Positions 41,018 through 51,551 of a stretch of 64,000 bases of DNA are shown here, piece after piece (within the stretch, counting starts at the first letter, position 1; every line of letters begins with the position of its first letter). The stretch spans positions 62,001-126,000 of the forward strand of contig WNYE01000014.1 of NCBI GenBank assembly GCA_021396245.1. Direction: 5' to 3'. The position numbers were made by a program, and so were the translations under genes. The notes beneath the pieces were generated by a model, which searched no databases, was not told where the DNA came from, and was given only the letters and a program-made list of their open reading frames with translations. Origin of the DNA: Sporothrix humicola. Taxonomy: Eukaryota > Ascomycota > Sordariomycetes > Ophiostomatales > Ophiostomataceae.

Positions 41018-42375
41018 CGTGAGGGAGAGTGTGCGTGCGAAGTTGGAGATATGAGGAGGTAAAGGGGTGAGGGGTAGCTGTTGACGTCTTTTGTTTTCTG
41101 ATGGGATACAGACAACAGACAAGGCAGCGAAACAGATTGTCTGGAAAACAAAGCAAATGATGCAAAAGGAACAGGACAGACAAAAAGACAAAAGGAGAAG
41201 ACAACGAATGCAATCACAAACAAAAACAGCAATTTCCAATTATTGGAAGATTTTAACCCTGGCCACGGTCAGCGAGGCTCGGCCTCAACAACGCCGAACC
41301 CGGACGCAAAAAGGAAACAAGACGCGTGCAGAAGAACCCCGTCACAAGCTTGAGAATATCTTTCGTTTCGTTTCTTTGGGCTGTCACAACCATTTCTCAA
41401 CTCGGTTGTTGTTGCGTTGTTCTTTGGTTTTCCTTGAGAACCGATGTTGGTTGCCGGCCCGGAACATCATTAAGATGCAGCACACCTCTACGAGAGTCCG
41501 CCCGCCCCTGGTCTGCGGAGAAGGTGGCACACTCTGGAAAACAAGGTGTGAGACCGAGTCAGAGTGCCGGGGCTACTACACAGGATTCCGTTATCTTTCA
41601 CTTTTGTTCCGTTTCCTCATTCACCTAGCTTCTCACCAGTGCAACTCCACTCCATTACTTCACATTTCTCAGTCTGACAAACAGGCCAAGGCCTCCGCAT
41701 CCCCGCATCCTCCAGACCCGGTTTTATTTTCATCTTTTTTTTTCCTTCTTCGTTTTTTCTTTCCTTCGTTTACCGTCCATGTTTCTCTCATTTGCGGGGA
41801 TAACCTGGTTGATGGGTCGGTTGACGGGTCGCGATCTGGGGAATTCCCACTCTTTCTGCACTCTTTTGTCACTCCCCTGGATGGAATTACTCTGTTGGGC
41901 ATGACGGGCAATGATCTACCGGATTGTTTGCATGTTTTGCCAGCCTTTCTTCGACTTCCAACCACGCGACGAAGAGGGGAAGCCTGCACTGTGCTGCACG
42001 ACCAAACCACGATCAGCATCTCAGAACGAACGTCTTACCGAGCTTCTGAGAGCGAGAGTGTCATCCAACACGGAAAGATCAACAACGGGGTGCACGGTCA
42101 TTCTTGATTTTGTATTAAACGTGTCGTGAGAGGCCCGTCTTCGCTCTCCGACTTCGTTCGTTTTTTTCTGTTCTTTTTTACTCTTCTTTCATCTGCTCCG
42201 ATCATCGTTCTACCTCGTGGCATCTCGAGCGATCTCGTCCTTTTTGTTTTTGTTTTACCTCCGGTCCTGCAGCTTGGCGTCCATCAACAACAGCCATCTC
42301 TATCATTGACGTCGCCGTCATCGCAAAGACAACAAGACACTTTGAGATAACACTACTCAACAACACAACACCAAG
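41018..42375. promoter_or_regulatory. Divergent promoter between aldolase and sugar transporter
   Basis: 1358 bp shared by two divergent genes, with GTCGGTTGA at 41816-41824, related CTCGGTTG and TTGGTTGCCGG sequences near 41400-41456, and CGG sites suitable for a zinc-cluster regulator. C/T-rich leaders flank both start codons. A long frame across it (41091-42107) was rejected. Confidence 0.55.
41816..41824 (+). promoter_or_regulatory. Candidate cluster motif GTCGGTTGA, copy 3
   Basis: Lies 552 bp before the transporter start codon. The close neighbour GGTTGATGG at 41807-41815 makes a tandem of GGTTGA-like elements. Confidence 0.35.
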
Positions 42376-44110
42376 ATGAGAGACCTCTATCCCATCCTCG
42401 TGGCAGCGTTTGCCTGCATGGGCACGTTCCTCTATGGCGTTGATACCGGCATTGCTACGACAAGTAAGTCACCCTCCACACAGACATATCACCCAAAGCC
42501 TCGTCACTGACAAAACAGCCATTGCTCATCCCAGTTGGGTCGAGTACATGAAGCATCCCTCCAATGGCCTCACCGGATCCGTCGCCGCCATCTACATTGC
42601 CGGCGAGGCCATTGGCGCCGTCAGCCAGATCCTGTTCGCCGACCGCCTCGGCCGTCTCCGCTTCATGCAGTTCCACTGTGTCCTCGTCACCATTGGCTGC
42701 GCCATCCAGACCGGCTCCGTCAACTTTGGCATGTTCTTGGCCGGCCGTGTGCTCGCCGGTATTGCCGTCGGTGCCCTGAGCGGCACGGTCCCTGTCTACC
42801 TGTCGGAGATCAGCCCGCCGCGCATCCGTGGTATGATTGGTGGTCTGAACGGCGCTGGTCTGGCCATGGGCACCATGGTTTCGAACTGGCTCGGTTTCGC
42901 CTGCGGCTATGCTCCCTATGGCCAGCTCCAGTGGCGCCTGCCCCTTGCTCTCCAGATCCCGTGGGGTATCATTCTGTTCCTTGGCCTCGTCACCTTTATG
43001 CCGCAGTCGCCCCGTCAGCTGATCCAGCGCGGCCAGTTCGACGAGGCCCAGGCCGTCTTTACGCGCATCCGGAGTGATCTGCTGTCTGAGGAGGTGCACG
43101 CCGAGTTCTCCCTGATGAAGGCCCAGATCGAGTTTGAGAAGCAGCGCGAGACCCTTTCGTGGCTGCAGATGTGGAAGCTGTACCGCCACCGTATTCTTGT
43201 GTAAGTCGCAGTGCCTTGGACGTATCAATGTTAACGGGTCATACTAACGCATCCAGATCCGTCTCGGTCCAGATCCTCACGAGTATCACTGGTGTCAACG
43301 TCATCCAGTACTATCAGAGTAGGTTGCCTTGGAACCCCAAGACATCTCCTGAACCCCTTTTGCTAACAAGCCAGCCTCCCTCTACAAGTCCCTCGGTATC
43401 ACGTCCAACACCATCCTCGCCCTCGCCGCCGTCTGGGGCACTTGTGCATTCCTGGCCACCACCATCTCCATCTTCTTCCTGCCTGATCGCTGGGGCCGCC
43501 GCAAGATGCTGCTCGCCGGCATGGCCTGGGTCATCTGGACCGAGGTCTACAGCGCCATCATGCAGTGGAAGTTCCAGCACACCGACAACCGCGTCGGCAA
43601 GGGTTTCGCCCTGCTCGGTATCTACCTGTTTGTCGTCGGCTACTACTGCCTCATCAACCCCGTCACCTGGATCTACGGCGCCGAGGTCCTTCCCATTGCC
43701 ATCCGCTCCCGCATCATGGGCGTCGCCGCCACCTGCCACTACGTCGTCAACGTGGCCAGTAAGTCAAGACATCTCCCCTTTCTTCAGATTAAACATCGCT
43801 GACCTCCTTTCTAGTCACCGAGGCCGGCCCCAGCGCGTTCGCCAAGATTGGCCAGAATTACTACTACGTCTTTGTGGGCTGCTGCTTCGTCTACTCCTTT
43901 ATCATCTACTTTTTCTATCCGTATGTCACACTCCACCCCTTTATTGTATTCAAAATAAACACCTGCTAACAGCCCAGCGAAACGATGCGCAAGACACTCG
44001 AGGACATTGCCGGTGCCTTCGGCGACCACGTCGTCAGCGTCAAGGAGGACGGCGAGAACATTGCCGACGCCAAGCTGTCCGTCAATGAGCCGGCGAAGCA
44101 CATTGAGTAG
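42376..44110 (+). CDS. MFS sugar transporter, 6 exons
   Basis: Exons 42376-42463, 42519-43200, 43257-43318, 43375-43758, 43815-43920 and 43978-44110 give 484 residues. All five introns are 55-57 bp with GTAAGT, GTAGGT or GTATGT donors and AG acceptors, and all junctions keep frame. Sugar-transporter signatures are present: YGVDTG at the first helix, ADRLGRLRF (D-R-x-G-R), GALSGTVPVYLSEISPPRIRG, PQSPRQLI (PESPR variant), VNVIQYYQ, LPDRWGRRK and a final WIYGAEVLP for the PETKG-region helix. Twelve membrane segments are expected. It should sit in the plasma membrane and take up a sugar or sugar acid by proton symport, the entry step of the cluster. Confidence 0.9.
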
Positions 44111-44548
44111 ACGACTTAAAGGGGTTCTCCACTCCAAGTGCGTCTCCTTCACTTCTCAGTTGTGTTGGCAAAGTTGACTGTCGACATGGTACCTTTTCAT
44201 AGTAGCTAGCACGAGTGCATCTCGTTTGCAGCACAATATATCACCATCCCTTATCATTCACAACATTCCCTTTTTGTCTCGTGCCATCTGCGAAATGAAG
44301 ATCAAGACGACTTGATTCCTCCTGGGGCTCCGACTTCACGGTTGCCGTTGTTTCCCGGACTGAAGACGCCGTCTCAATACCGTAGACGCCGATGCCGGCA
44401 CAGCCTCTAGTGTGCCGCCTCTTGTCATTCCTGTCAGCCCCCACTGCCAACAAAAGTCATGACCAATGCTCAGTCATGTCCATAGGGTGAGGCTTTAATG
44501 ACAGCCAGTCATTTCAGACAGAATCACAATACAGTCGCAGAATCGACT

Positions 44549-44564
44549 CGACGCAGATGCGTCG
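44549..44564. repeat. GACGCA palindrome, distant copy
   Basis: CGACGCA-GA-TGCGTCG. Same core as the array at 22 kb. Confidence 0.85.
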
Positions 44565-45115
44565 GGCAACCTTGAGCTTCACGAGAATCCGGTTTTTATT
44601 TGCATCTTCTTGCCAAGGAACAGCAATCTCGGCCGCGGTAATCTCGGCCGGTATATTCCGCAATAGAAGGTATGTTGTCGAAAATCCGATTTCGGGGGAG
44701 TGCAGTCGCTCGACGGCAGTCGCTCGACGGCCGTGTAAAAATTGGCCGCCGCCGAAAAGTGAAGTTGTTTTTATTTATTGTTTACATAGTGATATGGCTT
44801 TTACGATGTGAAGGAATGTTTTATGGTCTGCCTCAGCTGCTCCAGGGCTCTGCTAAGAACAATAACGACATGGCTTCCACTTAATCGCACACAAAGTGAC
44901 ATCCAATGAGATGCGTCAATGTCAAGCCTTCATGTTAATCGGCGACCTCATCTGCCGCAGCTATCACAGAATTACCCCTCTTTTAAACGACATATTTGTG
45001 CACTTCTTAAACAGGAAAACGAGGACACAGTTCACGCAAACTGCATGAATTGAAGTCGAAGTGGAGGAGTGGAGACGTGGGATGAAGTGATGAAGGATCA
45101 ATAAATAAATAATTG

Positions 45116-45139
45116 AAAAAAAAAAAAAAAAAAAAAAAA
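45116..45139 (+). repeat. A24 tract preceded by AATAAA signals
   Basis: Twenty-four uninterrupted A follow CAATAAATAAATAATTG, so polyadenylation-type hexamers sit 10-20 bp before the tract. Confidence 0.85.
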
Positions 45140-46306
45140 CATAAAAGAATGTGGGTGTGTAACAGCGTTAAGTGCAAGTCTGCAAGTGATAAAGTTTGCA
45201 TTTGCATCCAACAAGATGTGAACAAAATACAGGAAACAAAGTCAACATGGAGGGGTGTGAAGAATAGATAAATACTTTTGATAAAATAGAAACATGAATA
45301 AATGAGAAACAAAATAATAAAATCAAGTCGATTAAAGCTGTAGCAGGTTTAATACTATGCAATGCAATAAGAGAGACAAGACGGCTGAGAAGTGCATGCA
45401 GTAGCCTTGCAGTTGTCCATGCAGAATGTAAACATAAAGGTTGTGGTGTGTGCATCTCAACATTCTCATCACACTTTCGTCTCTCTAAACACACAGTTCA
45501 CTCCTTATAACAGATATTTTGATCATTTTCAACACGACACACCGTTGCATGATAAACACACTATACCACACCCGTTGATTCTTTTGACACTTTCGCCATA
45601 AACTTTGTTGATTTCATAAAGACTAAACACACTGTGTGTCGTGGGCTCCTACAGGGCTCTTTAGCGCCCAAAAACTGCTAATGCTTCACCACAGGGCCTC
45701 AAAACACATTTCAGTGCAAAATGCCCAAAGTACACGATACTTCTTCAACTTTCAATCCATTCCATCATGTACAGGGTACTTCTTGCTCAGAATGCAACTA
45801 TTCATTTTACAACCTTTTTAAAATAACAATAAATAAATAAGATACAGCAAATCGCCCGATATCGGGAATGTCGCCTTCTTTGACGTTGAAAGCATCCGGC
45901 AGCCATGAATGAAACAACATGTTCATATCACCAAGCTCCATTGTCCTCAACAAAAAGACTATCAAGGAAGGTTTCGATGAAACAAAGGGCCCAGTACTTT
46001 AAGTAAGAACACCATGTAGTGCATGGCCAAAGACCTAATATTTGAAAAAAGTAGAGCGGTAATATTGTAATACTTCATAAACTATCTAAAGAAAAGATCA
46101 AGACAATACAAAGCTTCCCATTTCCATAATTAACCTCCCGGTTTCCCCGTGTACACCCATCAATTCATATTTTAGGCACAGACTTTTAACCAAGTCGGAT
46201 GCAATTGCTCGTGTCGTTCCTATTATCCTACGAAAAAAAATTCTTAATAACAAACCATAAACCCGTTTCCTTCGAATAAATAACACGCTACCCTCCCATC
46301 ACTCCT

Positions 46307-47267
46307 TTACAGCTTGTACTGGTCCAACGAGCCCAACATAGCAACCACATCCCTGTGGCCGGCCTTTTCCGCCCACTCCAACGCCGTCGTCTTGCTCCTG
46401 GTGCTTACAATCGTCGTGTCAGCACCCTGTTCCAGCAGGTACCGGACGGCCCCGACGTGGCCCATCTGCGCCGCCTCGTGCAAGGGGGTGCCAAGGTCTA
46501 AGACACGAAAGTTGCGGGATGATACTTCGTCGTTGGCGTATAACGTCAAGTTTAGTGGTGCGCCGTGTTTTAGTAACAAGCTGAGCATTTCTATAATATC
46601 GTCGGCGGCCGTGGGGTTCGACTGTGACTCCGTTTCGGATAACGCCCGTGACTTTCGTTAAAGGGCATAATGTAAAAGCTGTGCTCGGCAAACGTCTCCT
46701 CCCCAATAATCCACCAACTCCCGTACTAAATCGATCGAGGTGTACTCCACGGCCTGAGACATACCCGTAATATCTTTATGCCGTGGCCGTTCATTCAAGC
46801 TTGCACCGTGGGAGATCAATTATACAACCATGTCCCGGTCTTGCGCGCCGGCGTGTAGAAGGGTTTCTAACACGTTAAGGTTAGGGTGGATCCGTTGATT
46901 GATGTCCCACCCTTGACTGAGGAGAAAGAGGAGTATCTTTTTAGAACCAGTATCAATAGCTTCGCGCGCCACGAAATCTTGGGTCGCGAAAGTCAACGGC
47001 TCTTGTATAGCAAAGATTTGCTCAATGATTTCGACTTGGTCGTGCCGGGCGGCTTGGCTGAGGATAGGATATAACTCGTAAATTAAGTATTTGCTGCCAT
47101 TAAAAAAGTGCTCTTTCAGGAGCGCCCGGACGGCATCGATGTCGCCGGCCGCGACTGCTGCCGTAAACGCGTCGAGAATATGATCTGGCAGCGCCGTTCA
47201 GGCTCGTGGAACCGGAGGCCTGCATCAGCCTCAGGGATTGCATGTGTTCCTGTAGTAGTGTCGACAT
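46307..47267 (-). pseudogene. Ankyrin-repeat protein relic with RIP-like stops
   Basis: Reading one minus-strand frame from about 47190 to 46307 gives continuous ankyrin-repeat protein interrupted by two TAA codons, at 46820-46822 and 46658-46660. Clear repeats include DAFTAAVAAGDIDAVRALL and LGTPLHEAAQMGHVGAVRYLL followed by GADTTIVSTRSKTTALEWAEKAGHRDVVAML. A further one-base shift near 47200 separates this frame from an N-terminal part starting at the ATG at 47267. Both stops are what CAA to TAA (CpA to TpA) change would give, the signature of repeat-induced point mutation. Ankyrin proteins of this kind are often members of large duplicated families in fungi, which RIP targets. Confidence 0.8.
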
Positions 47268-47683
47268 TCTGACTTGGCAGCTTCGTCGATCGGTAAGAAG
47301 GAGACTGCGATTTACAAAGGATACAATGGCTGATGAGACGAGGCGATTTTATGTTTTCGTTGGTGAAATAATTAGTTCGGAAAAAAATCGTTCCGGCCTC
47401 ATTGTTTAGCACCGCTTCCCCTCCTTTTCATCAACGGCTCTACATTACGCCATACCAAATAGCATTATAAGAATTCTTATTTAATAAATACGGTGTACGA
47501 CTAACCTTAATCTTTTATTTCTTTACTTATTTATTTCCCGTAAATCTTGTTTACCGAAATAATATATTACGGTTTTTATTCCACCGGTTCGTCCTGTATA
47601 TATATAACTGGTTTCGATCCGCATGCCACTGGCCGTTGCGTTGAATAAATTAACATCAATAAAACACACCTAACATCTATCCG
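47268..47683. other. AT-rich intergenic region
   Basis: Upstream of the ankyrin relic and downstream of the next minus-strand gene. Strongly AT-rich near 47470-47580. Nothing else is seen. Confidence 0.5.
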
Positions 47684-48667
47684 TTACGGAAAGACAGTTT
47701 TTAGAACATTCCCATAAGTCGTGTAAGACGACTTCATCTTTTCGATATCGTAGTCGTTCCAGTAGCCCCCGCCAGCCACGCCCGGTTTTGATGACGCCCA
47801 GCGACGGAATCGAGTCTCAGCCTGTGCCGGCGTCGTCCCCTGCGACGGCTTTGAGTCGTTGATCACCCAAAGAATGGGCACCATTTTCACGGCCTCGTCT
47901 TTGGAGTCAGCAGCCTTGGGTGCCAAAGTCGTCTGCCAGTTGGCCGGATCGTTACCCGCGCCTCCATCGTACTCTTGCAGGTAGACACGGTCAAAGTAGC
48001 CTTGGCCAAGCTTTGTGCTCGCCGCGATCGACTGTCTAACCGAAGCCCAGAAGCGGGTGTTGGTGTACGGCGATGCCGTGTAGTGCGGGAAGCCCGCGCC
48101 GGCCGGATCGCCCAGGAGCTCGGCGAACTTGACGGAACTGGCCACATCGTATACCGACTCGTCGTCATTGTTGAATGCGTCAAGAGTCCATGCAGCCCGC
48201 AGTGCGCCGAAATTGCGGGCCAGCACCGTTTCGGGGCCGGCCCCGTCGCGGCGCAGGAGAGCTGAGACATTCTGAAAGGCCGTGCCGGACGAGCTCATCG
48301 AGATTTCGACGCGGTCAACCATTGAATTTGGTGCTGTCTTGAATGAGCGGACTTTATTGGCCAAGGCTGCACCTCCGACGTATGATCCATTGGATGCGAG
48401 TGTCTTGTGGATGCCGCCGGTGACAGAGTTGGTCGTGTAGTAGACGACGTCGCCGTTGCCGAGGACGCCGAAGCTAAACAGAATCAGGGTGTTGGAGCCA
48501 GACGTCAAGAGGGCCGTGGTGTTGGATTCTAGGACGTCCTTGAAGAGGAAGAGGGCGCGGATGCTGGTCGAGTTGGCTTCGGCAGTTGCAGCTGTGATGC
48601 CTATGAACAAGGAAAGAACAATCCCTAAAAAGGCAAAAATCCGCGAAGAAAAGAGCATGATGGCCAT
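47684..48667 (-). CDS. Secreted TIM-barrel glycosidase-like protein
   Basis: Single exon, 327 residues from the ATG at 48667. The open frame continues upstream, but this ATG places a signal peptide (MAIMLFSSRIFAFLGIVLSLFIGITAATA) at the N-terminus. The mature part has strands with IRALFLFKD, NTLILFSFGVL, VDRVEISMSSS, then FDRVYLQEYDGGAGNDPANW and MVPILWVIND, an arrangement reminiscent of GH18-like barrels. The canonical DGxDxDxE motif is absent, so catalysis by that mechanism is doubtful. It is probably an extracellular or wall protein. A catalytic or lectin role cannot be told apart from sequence alone. Confidence 0.6.
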   Translation of the reverse strand: MAIMLFSSRIFAFLGIVLSLFIGITAATAEANSTSIRALFLFKDVLESNTTALLTSGSNTLILFSFGVLGNGDVVYYTTNSVTGGIHKTLASNGSYVGGAALANKVRSFKTAPNSMVDRVEISMSSSGTAFQNVSALLRRDGAGPETVLARNFGALRAAWTLDAFNNDDESVYDVASSVKFAELLGDPAGAGFPHYTASPYTNTRFWASVRQSIAASTKLGQGYFDRVYLQEYDGGAGNDPANWQTTLAPKAADSKDEAVKMVPILWVINDSKPSQGTTPAQAETRFRRWASSKPGVAGGGYWNDYDIEKMKSSYTTYGNVLKTVFP

Positions 48668-49525
48668 CACCGTGGGTTGAAGCTTTACCAAACGTCCATT
48701 ATTCTGCATCATAATTGTAGAGTTCAACTTTTGTTCAACCATCATGACAACTTCACACTTAGTAGAATCAAGCTGTAGCCAATTAACCGGCACTGAGGCA
48801 GAGGACGTAATCAATTGCTTTCTGATATTGGCCTGTCTTGCCGCGATATTTATCCAAATGCGGCTTCACCCTGTGGGAGAGGAGTATTCGTAGGAGAGAG
48901 CTCCAGTCCCGGGAAAATTATGTAACCAGATGGACAACACGCTGGGCGATGGAAAATGCAGTCAGGTGACCAGACCAAGGACATCGTGACAGGTGCGCTT
49001 TCCCAAATAGGCAATTTTGACAATTAACACAGCACAAGGAAGGCGCAAGCCCAGACGCAAACGCACGGAAACAAATAAACAAGCCGAGTGCTCAGCGCGT
49101 GCCTTCCATTTCAGTAAATTACTGTAAATCCATTCTCGGTGAGCGGCGTTCGTTCCAAATCCAGCGCCTCGTAGGTGAACAACTCACCACAATGAATGAA
49201 CAAACATGTTCACCTCTGATAAGGGCTCAGTGTTCACCACTCTTTCACTACTTACATTTGAACATCTTTATCCTCATTTAAACAGAGTTTGAACACATTT
49301 CTTGACTATTATGGCTATTTAGGTCCGACCTCCTTTCCATCAAATCAGATCATCTTTTCTTACATCATCATCAACAGAAAACAACAGCATCGAACAGCAA
49401 AAGAGGGCATCCCGACACTTCTAGAACTCCAAAATCTTCACATCTTTATCCTTTTGAGCATCTATATCACTCAGTTACTTTTTATCTTTCTTTCCTTGAC
49501 CAACTTCTCCCATTCAATCTCCAGG
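48668..49525. other. Divergent intergenic region, no supported gene
   Basis: Promoters of the secreted protein gene and the following plus-strand gene. The plus-strand leader (about 49400-49525) is rich in short C/T and A-rich runs. Nothing else is seen. Confidence 0.5.
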
Positions 49526-50335
49526 ATGGCTGCCTACTTGCAACCCACGCCGAAGTCCGCCGCCATGGCCGATAACGGGCTGTGGTCTCCTCAGTCGGAG
49601 GGTGGTGGCGTCGTTATCTCAGCGGACAATGATCCCAATGTCTTGAGCCGGTTTTATTCTTCTGAACCCGATGATTTGAATCCCTTCAGCCCCCCAATGG
49701 CCCCGGCAGACTCGACCGACGACAGCGACGATGACCTGGCTATCTTTTGCCCAGTCTTTTGCCCTCCAGCCGCCCCAGACACTCCACACTGTCTCCGCTA
49801 TGATGACGGCTTTCAAAATTTTGTTGAGCAGTTCAACCAGGAGCCAGCTTCGTCGGCCGAGGGCAAGTCCTCTGGTCAACGTGGCGGTTGGGTCTCCAAG
49901 TTTACCGAGGTGGAGCGGTTCGAGATGCTCAACCCCAACACGCCCGCTTTTGTTCGGCCCATTAACGTCCTTGCCGTTGGCGGCAGTGACCTGACGCCCA
50001 GCGACGACAACAATATAGTTGTGCCAGAGAGCGAGCGGGAGCGCCGTCACCACCGGAACCTGCAAGCGCTCTACGACGACTACTGGGGGATGCAGTGGCG
50101 GCGGAACCGGCGGAACCAGTACAACACCCCTGGGTCGCCTCTGGCCGGTCGCTCGGGCCCTTCCAAGGTGCTCGACGACATGCCTCTCAACGAAGAGCTT
50201 GCCTACAAATTCTTGGATTTGGACCCGAGCACGCCTCCTGTCATGAACATGAGCACCAGAAACCTCCGCCGTTTCGAGAACCGCCCTGCCCCGCCCTCGG
50301 AGACGGAGAGTGATGACAGCGACCCCTTTGCTTAG
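49526..50335 (+). CDS. Acidic fungal protein of unknown function
   Basis: Single exon, 269 residues. The frame is open further upstream, but the stretch before 49526 reads as an AT-rich leader, and the ATG at 49526 has an AGG context. The N-terminal half is acidic (STDDSDDDLAIF), with a Cys/Pro segment (FCPVFCPPAAPDTPHC). The middle is hydrophilic (FTEVERFEMLNPNTPAFVRPINVLAVGG), then a basic Arg/Tyr/Trp-rich tract (YDDYWGMQWRRNRRNQY) and a Ser/Asp-rich tail (SETESDDSDPFA). No membrane segment or known motif. I do not recognise it. Confidence 0.6.
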   Translation: MAAYLQPTPKSAAMADNGLWSPQSEGGGVVISADNDPNVLSRFYSSEPDDLNPFSPPMAPADSTDDSDDDLAIFCPVFCPPAAPDTPHCLRYDDGFQNFVEQFNQEPASSAEGKSSGQRGGWVSKFTEVERFEMLNPNTPAFVRPINVLAVGGSDLTPSDDNNIVVPESERERRHHRNLQALYDDYWGMQWRRNRRNQYNTPGSPLAGRSGPSKVLDDMPLNEELAYKFLDLDPSTPPVMNMSTRNLRRFENRPAPPSETESDDSDPFA

Positions 50336-51188
50336 TCGTCAAAGGAGCTCATATTCTCTTCTTCGTTTTTCTGTTGTTCCCGAAGAAATGCTCTGTTGGC
50401 TGGTCCACACAGCATTGATCTTCGGATGCCTCTGATGGAGGCTTTCCTTTCTCTTCTTGTCTCTTTGTTTTTCACAGTATGGTTCGTTATATATTGTATG
50501 TACTAACAGCTGGATTTTCTTGTAGTGAATATTGACGGCGTATATCATTGTATAAATTATTGGTACGGTTTCTACTTTTGTTGATGTTTCCCACTTTTTT
50601 TTCTTCGTTGTTTCAGACCACAGCCATCTAATTGATGTCTTCAAACACCACCTAAATTGTTCCTCATAATTTTATGTGACATGATATGCTTTTCTGTGTT
50701 TTCGTACTTAAAAAATTAATAAAATAAAAGCCAACTCGCTTCACAGCAGAGTGATAGAAGAATATGGCAACTAGTACAGACAATGCACTTTGGGCATATG
50801 GTCTGGCCACGGCACTCACACAGACCTTTGCACCAAGTATCAACGAGTTGGGCATGGCACATAATATTAGTTTCTACGCATGTAGAGACTTTTTACTTAA
50901 ACCATGTGAATATAAATAATAGTAAGAGCCTTTCTCTATTTACACTCCTTTTAGTATTCTATACGCGTTGTAGAAAGAGGAGCATGCAAGGCACTGTTGA
51001 CAGGCACCAGTCCAAGACACTTGGGTTGACACAAACGGTACAGCATGGTGCTCTCAGGTGTTATCAGGACCCAAATTGTTCAGATGGCCCGTGGTAACAA
51101 TGCCATCATAGTCTGTTGTTTGTATCCTCCTGCTCGGCCATTGCGTGGTCCAAAATCCAACAGGCTGATCGCCTCAAGGTGTAACTTT
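50336..51188. other. Convergent intergenic region, no supported gene
   Basis: 3' ends of the plus-strand gene before it and the minus-strand gene after it. AT-rich, with ACTTAAAAAATTAATAAAATAA near 50706. No feature beyond this. Confidence 0.5.
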
Positions 51189-51551
51189 CTAAGCGTGAAC
51201 CGTGTAGGCGGGGGCGGGCACGGCCGGGGGTTCATCGTTGTGCATATCGTTGATGTTCTGATGCTCGTGCAAAGCATTCATCTCAGGGTCCGGCTGGATT
51301 GTGCGTTTGGTGAATTTGGCTCTGAGCTTTTCGATCTGCTTTTTGAGGACATGGTCGTAAAAAATGTGGACGCCGACAAAAAACAAGACCACCATGGCGG
51401 CGATCAGCAGAATATACATGATGTAAATGCACACTTCTTCAATTATATCTCCTGCCGACTTGGTGCCGCGCGGAACAAGGTGTTGAGGCGCCCTGTAAGG
51501 GTAAACTGTTAGTATCGTGCTCCGTAGATGGAGTCTTTGAAGGACGTACAT
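51189..51551 (-). CDS. Small single-pass membrane protein with split start codon
   Basis: Exon 1 contributes only AT (51550-51551) and exon 2 is 51189-51492; the 57-bp intron has donor GTACGT, branch ACTAAC and acceptor TACAG. Splicing makes AT|G and gives 101 residues. If the intron is kept, the same AT is followed by G from the donor, so translation starts at the same place with 19 extra residues and no stop. A hydrophobic helix (about IYIMYILLIAAMVVLFFVGVHI, residues 23-44) precedes a basic helix (HVLKKQIEKLRAKFTKRT) and an acidic Asn/His tail. No upstream in-frame ATG exists. Function unknown. Confidence 0.6.
   Translation of the reverse strand: MYVLQRLHLRSTILTVYPYRAPQHLVPRGTKSAGDIIEEVCIYIMYILLIAAMVVLFFVGVHIFYDHVLKKQIEKLRAKFTKRTIQPDPEMNALHEHQNINDMHNDEPPAVPAPAYTVHA

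Larger units (their letters stand above)
44111..46306. other. AT-rich intergenic region, no supported gene
   Basis: The 3' end of the transporter is followed by about 2 kb of increasingly AT-rich DNA. It contains one GACGCA-type palindrome (44549-44564), a 14-bp tandem duplication (GCAGTCGCTCGACG) near 44703-44730, and an A24 tract. Frames are short and featureless. The low GC and the adjoining pseudogene suggest a mutated, possibly RIP-affected, segment. Confidence 0.5.

Noticed and set aside
40055..41239. Upstream extension of the aldolase frame
   Set aside because: The longer frame begins at TTG and adds Cys/Phe-rich sequence with no family match; the ATG at 41017 fits.
41091..42107. 338-residue open frame between aldolase and transporter
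   Set aside because: It overlaps the divergent promoter region, has no domain or codon character, contains C/T-rich leader sequence and starts in the aldolase leader.
47684..48814. Upstream extension of the secreted protein
   Set aside because: It begins at TTG and would bury the signal peptide.
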